From Klenkia marina (GTDB lineage: Bacteria; Actinomycetota; Actinomycetes; Mycobacteriales; Geodermatophilaceae), in contig NZ_FMUH01000005.1 in the NCBI RefSeq assembly GCF_900101025.1, positions 62,001 through 126,000 on the forward strand: 64,000 nucleotides of DNA, given 5' to 3'. A program made the position numbers and the translations under genes. Under the pieces are notes generated by a model, which was given only the letters and a program-made list of their open reading frames with translations, did no database searches and was not told where the DNA came from. Shown here in pieces: positions 60,958-64,000 of the stretch. The stretch's first letter is position 1; each line of letters opens with the position of its first letter.

Positions 60958-61353
60958 TCAGGCGGGGGACTTGACCGTCACGACGGGGCAGTGCGCCTCG
61001 GCGATGACCCGCATCGCGTTGCTGCCGAGCAGGAACTTCATCGTCACCGACCGGCGGCGCACCGGCAGCACGACCATGTCGGCGCCGTCGGAGAGGTTGA
61101 TCAGCGCCTGGGCGACGTCCTCGGGCTGCTCGTGCAGCACGTGGTCGACGCCGTCGGCCGTGCTGGCGATGAGCTCGCGGGTGGCCACCGACAGGTGCAC
61201 CGGCGCGCTGGGGGTGTCCCCGGCCGACGGCACGATCACGGCGGTGGTCTGCAGGCGCTTGGCCCGCTTGAGCCCCCACTGCAGGGCGGCGACGCCCTCG
61301 GGGCGGTCGTTGACGGCGATGACGACGGGCGGGGTCACGAGGGGTGCGGTCAT
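60958..61353 (-). CDS. Universal stress protein (UspA family)
   Basis: A 131-residue single Usp domain: VVIAVNDRPEGVAALQWGLK, then DMVVLPVRRRSVTMKFLLGS and HCPVVTV. The ATP-binding pattern G-x2-G-x9-G[S/T] is only partly kept. It starts 12 bp after the CitMHS transporter stop on the same strand, so the two form an operon; this pairing is seen with several transporters. Confidence 0.85.
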   Translation of the reverse strand: MTAPLVTPPVVIAVNDRPEGVAALQWGLKRAKRLQTTAVIVPSAGDTPSAPVHLSVATRELIASTADGVDHVLHEQPEDVAQALINLSDGADMVVLPVRRRSVTMKFLLGSNAMRVIAEAHCPVVTVKSPA

Positions 61354-61364
61354 GGCGGGGTTCC

Positions 61365-62819
61365 TCACGCGTGGAAGGGGACGACGCCGAGCAGCAGCGC
61401 GGCGGCGAGCATGGCCATCGAGCACAGGGCGGCCCGCCAGATGACCTTCTTGTGGTGGTCGGCCAGGTCGACCTTGGCCAGCGAGATCAGCAGCAGCATG
61501 GCCGGTACCAGGGGGCTGGTCATGTGCACCGGCTGGCCGATGATCGAGGCGCGGGCCATCTCCACCGGGGTGATGCCGTAGTTGGACGCGGCCTCGGACA
61601 GGATCGGCAGCACGCCGAAGTAGAAGGCGTCGTTGGTCAGGAAGAAGGTCAGAGGCATCGACAGCACCGCGGTGATGGTCGCGAAGTACGGGCCCCAGCT
61701 GGTCGGCACGACGTCGACGATCCAGCTGGCCATCGCGGTGTCCATGCCGGTCGCCGAGAGCACCGCCACGAGCACGGCCGCGGCGAAGACCATCGAGACG
61801 ACGGCCACGATGCTCGACGAGTGCTCCTTGATGCGCTCGCTCTGCTCGGCCGGGCTCGGGAAGTTGACCAGCAGCGCGACGGCGGCGAACACCATGAACA
61901 CGAAGAACAGCGGCACCAGGTCCAGGCCCAGCAGCACCAGCAGCGCCACGGTGAGCGCGGCGTTGAACCACAGCAGCTTCGGGCGCAGGGTGGGCCGGCT
62001 CGGGTCCAGGCCGGCGATGACGGGCTCGGCGTCGCGGCCGCCGGCGTCGCGAGCGCCGGCGTCGGGGGCCTCGGCGTCCGTGCCGTCACCGGCACCGCCG
62101 GTGGGCCGGGCGACCGGCCGACGGCCGCCGCCGGGGCCCCCGGTGACGAACGCGCCGACGCCGGCCAGCTCCTGCTCGCGCACCTCGGTCAGCGAGATGC
62201 CCTTCTTGGCCAGGCGGCGCCGCTCGGCCAGGCCCATGAACACCGAGAGCACGAGCACCATGGCGAACCCGGCGACCATGCTGGGCACCATCGGGTTGAA
62301 CAGCTCGGTGGGCGAGACGTCCAGCGCCGTCGCCGCACGGATGGTGGGACCGCCCCAGGGCAGGATGTTGAACACGCCGTTGGCCAGGTTCGCCGCGACG
62401 GTCAGCGTCACCGGGGACATGCCCAGGCGCAGGTAGATGGGGAGCATCGCCGAGACGGTGATGATGAAGGTCGTCGAGCCGTCGCCGTCGAGGGACACGA
62501 CGCCGGCCAGCAGCGCCGTGCCGATGACCACGCGCACGGGGTCGTCGCCGCAGATCTTCAGGATCCCGCGGATCAGCGGGTCGAAGAGGCCGACGTCGAT
62601 CATCAGGCCGAAGAAGATGATCGCGAAGAACAGCAGCGCGGCCGTGGTGGCGAACCCGCTGACCTGCTCCTTCACGGCGTCGCCGAGGTCCATCCCGGCG
62701 CCGGCGACCACCGCGAAGGTGACCGGCACCAGCACCAGCGCCACGACGGGCGACATGCGCTTGGTCAGGATCAGCGCCATGAAGACGGCGACCATGCCGA
62801 ATCCGAGCAGTACGAGCAT
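61365..62819 (-). CDS. CitMHS-family citrate/metal-citrate transporter
   Basis: A 484-residue, 12-TM transporter: LGFGMVAVFMALILTKRMSP at the start, SLDGDGSTTFIITVSAMLP and GVFNILPWGGPTIRAATAL in the first half, TNDAFYFGVLPILSEAASNY in the second. CitMHS carriers import citrate with Mg or Ca. A hydrophilic loop of about 60 residues (around 215-275, Gly/Ala/Asp-rich) joins the halves. Divergent from a CitA/DcuS-like kinase, its likely regulator. Confidence 0.9.
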   Translation of the reverse strand: MLVLLGFGMVAVFMALILTKRMSPVVALVLVPVTFAVVAGAGMDLGDAVKEQVSGFATTAALLFFAIIFFGLMIDVGLFDPLIRGILKICGDDPVRVVIGTALLAGVVSLDGDGSTTFIITVSAMLPIYLRLGMSPVTLTVAANLANGVFNILPWGGPTIRAATALDVSPTELFNPMVPSMVAGFAMVLVLSVFMGLAERRRLAKKGISLTEVREQELAGVGAFVTGGPGGGRRPVARPTGGAGDGTDAEAPDAGARDAGGRDAEPVIAGLDPSRPTLRPKLLWFNAALTVALLVLLGLDLVPLFFVFMVFAAVALLVNFPSPAEQSERIKEHSSSIVAVVSMVFAAAVLVAVLSATGMDTAMASWIVDVVPTSWGPYFATITAVLSMPLTFFLTNDAFYFGVLPILSEAASNYGITPVEMARASIIGQPVHMTSPLVPAMLLLISLAKVDLADHHKKVIWRAALCSMAMLAAALLLGVVPFHA

Positions 62820-62974
62820 CGGTGCTCCCCTTCGATGTGATCGGCCCCACGGGCCGCGGTGGCGCCGACGCTAGGAGCGGTGGCGTGCACCACACCGCTT
62901 GTGCGCGGACTGATCCCTTCTCCGCGTTGAACTGGTTCTGCGCGTTCTGCTCACCACCGGCGTAGGCTGCCTGC

Positions 62975-64000
62975 GTGCACCCCCGGCGGTGGTCGTTCAC
63001 GACCCAGACGCTCGCCGTGCTCGTGCTGCTGGTGACCGCTGTCCTGGTGGTCGCCTTCGGCGGCTCGGCCTGGGTGCTGCAGCGCCAGGTGGAGGACGAC
63101 GCCGGCCGCCTCGCCCTGGCCATCGCCCGCAGCGTCGCCGAGGACGACGTCGTCCGGGCCGGCGCGCTGGCCGCCAGCGACGCCGCCGCACCGGACACCG
63201 ACGCCGAGCGGGCCGCGCTGGCCGGTGCCGCCGTGCAGGTCGCCGCCGAGGACGCCCGGGAGCGCACCGGGGCCCTCTTCGTGGTGGTCACCGACGACCG
63301 GGGGCTGCGCATCGCCCACCCCGAGCCCGACCGGCTGGGCTTCCTGGTCAGCAGCGACCCCTCGGTGCCGTTGGCCGGCGGCGAGGTCGTGGAGGAGGAC
63401 ACCGGGACCCTCGGGCCGGCGGCGCGGGCCAAGGTGCCGGTGCGGGCCCCGGGCTCGGACCGGGTGGTCGGCGAGGTCAGCGTCGGGGTGTCGGTGACCG
63501 AGGTCGACCGGCTGGCCCGCAACGCCACCCTGCTGGCCGCGGGCACCGCCGTGCTGGCGCTGCTGGGCGGGGTGGCCGGCGCGGTGCTGCTGACCCGGCG
63601 GCTGCGGCGGCTCACCCACGGCGTCCAGCCCGAGGAGATCGGCGTCCTGCTGCAGGGCCACGAGGCCGTGCTGCGCGGGATCGGCGACGGCGTGGTGGCC
63701 GTCGGCCCGGACGGTCGGGTCGTGCTGGCCAACGACGAGGCCGCCCGCCTGCTCGGGCGCCCGGTGCGCCCGGGTGACCCGATCGCCGACTGGCCGGCAG
63801 GTCTGCGGGCGCTGGTCGCCGAGCCCGACCCGCTCCCCTCGACCACCGTGCTGGGCGACCGGGCCCTGCTGTGCGCCTCGCGTCGGGTGGACCGCGACGG
63901 CCGGGCGCTGGGCGTGGTGCTCACCCTGCGCGACCGCACCGACGTCGAGCTGCTGACCCGCCAGCTCGACGCCGTCGCCGAGGCCGGCACCGTGCTGCGG
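62975..64000 (+). CDS. CitA/DcuS-type sensor histidine kinase, 3' end beyond window
   Basis: The first 342 residues are visible: TM1 (about 11-34), an extracellular Cache/PASp domain (about 37-175, with the VVTDDRGLRIAHPEPDRLG hallmark), TM2 (about 180-200), and a cytoplasmic PAS domain (GDGVVAVGPDGRVVLANDEA). The kinase core lies beyond the window. CitA/DcuS kinases sense citrate or C4-dicarboxylates outside the cell. GTG at 62975. Divergent with the CitMHS transporter over a 155-bp promoter region. Confidence 0.9.
   Translation, partial: MHPRRWSFTTQTLAVLVLLVTAVLVVAFGGSAWVLQRQVEDDAGRLALAIARSVAEDDVVRAGALAASDAAAPDTDAERAALAGAAVQVAAEDARERTGALFVVVTDDRGLRIAHPEPDRLGFLVSSDPSVPLAGGEVVEEDTGTLGPAARAKVPVRAPGSDRVVGEVSVGVSVTEVDRLARNATLLAAGTAVLALLGGVAGAVLLTRRLRRLTHGVQPEEIGVLLQGHEAVLRGIGDGVVAVGPDGRVVLANDEAARLLGRPVRPGDPIADWPAGLRALVAEPDPLPSTTVLGDRALLCASRRVDRDGRALGVVLTLRDRTDVELLTRQLDAVAEAGTVLR

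Overview
The window is about 73% GC (estimated by eye) with GTG starts, GTGA/ATGA stop-start overlaps and strong GC3 bias, which points to a high-GC actinobacterium. The block at 51.4-60.5 kb (CDP-alcohol phosphatidyltransferase, DUF881, small basic protein, DUF881, gcvH, FHA protein, MerR, DUF151 nuclease, MerR, gcvP) matches the gene order Rv1822-Rv1832 of mycobacteria. A Geodermatophilaceae-like soil or plant-surface actinobacterium is my best guess, not proven. No rRNA, tRNA, transposase, phage gene or CRISPR array was seen.

Layout. 1-7 kb: an IclR regulator (cut by the window edge) and an APC permease, divergent from an operon of APC permease, copper amine oxidase 1 and a small His/Met-rich membrane protein; then two DUF202 proteins. 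7-9.3 kb: OhrR-type regulator, DUF5313 protein, metallo-beta-lactamase-fold hydrolase. 9.3-14.4 kb: a cobalamin riboswitch before an Opp/Nik-type ABC importer whose two permeases are fused. 14.4-20.7 kb: a minus-strand run of FAD-linked oxidase, alpha/beta hydrolase, MFS transporter, PucR/GAF regulator and second hydrolase. 20.8-23.7 kb: a cobalt-type nitrile hydratase with its beta subunit split into two genes, a 2-oxoglutarate/Fe(II) oxygenase and a cupin. 23.7-27.4 kb: SnoaL protein/MerR pair and M20 peptidase/LysR pair.

27.4-45.6 kb is the centrepiece: two long divergent operons around a LysR gene that together carry homologs of all nine iac genes for indole-3-acetate catabolism (A, G, I leftward; B, E, C, D, F, H rightward), plus catABC for the catechol they release, two transporters, an HDAC-like deacetylase and a second copper amine oxidase with its own small membrane protein. 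45.6-50.2 kb adds an aldehyde dehydrogenase, maleylacetate reductase, hydroxyquinol 1,2-dioxygenase and an IclR regulator. A palindrome of the form TGCATCG-N7-CGATGCA lies before the leftward operon, between LysR and the rightward operon, and before the aldehyde dehydrogenase, suggesting one regulon.

Read together, the accessory region looks like a funnel: aromatic amines are imported and oxidised to aldehydes, aldehydes to acids, nitriles possibly hydrated to amides, indole-3-acetate degraded to catechol, and catechol and hydroxyquinol opened toward 3-oxoadipate. The last steps (pcaD, pcaIJ, pcaF) are not in the window. The right end (60.5-64 kb) holds a small membrane protein, a universal stress protein, a CitMHS-type citrate transporter and, divergent from it, the start of a CitA/DcuS-type sensor kinase.
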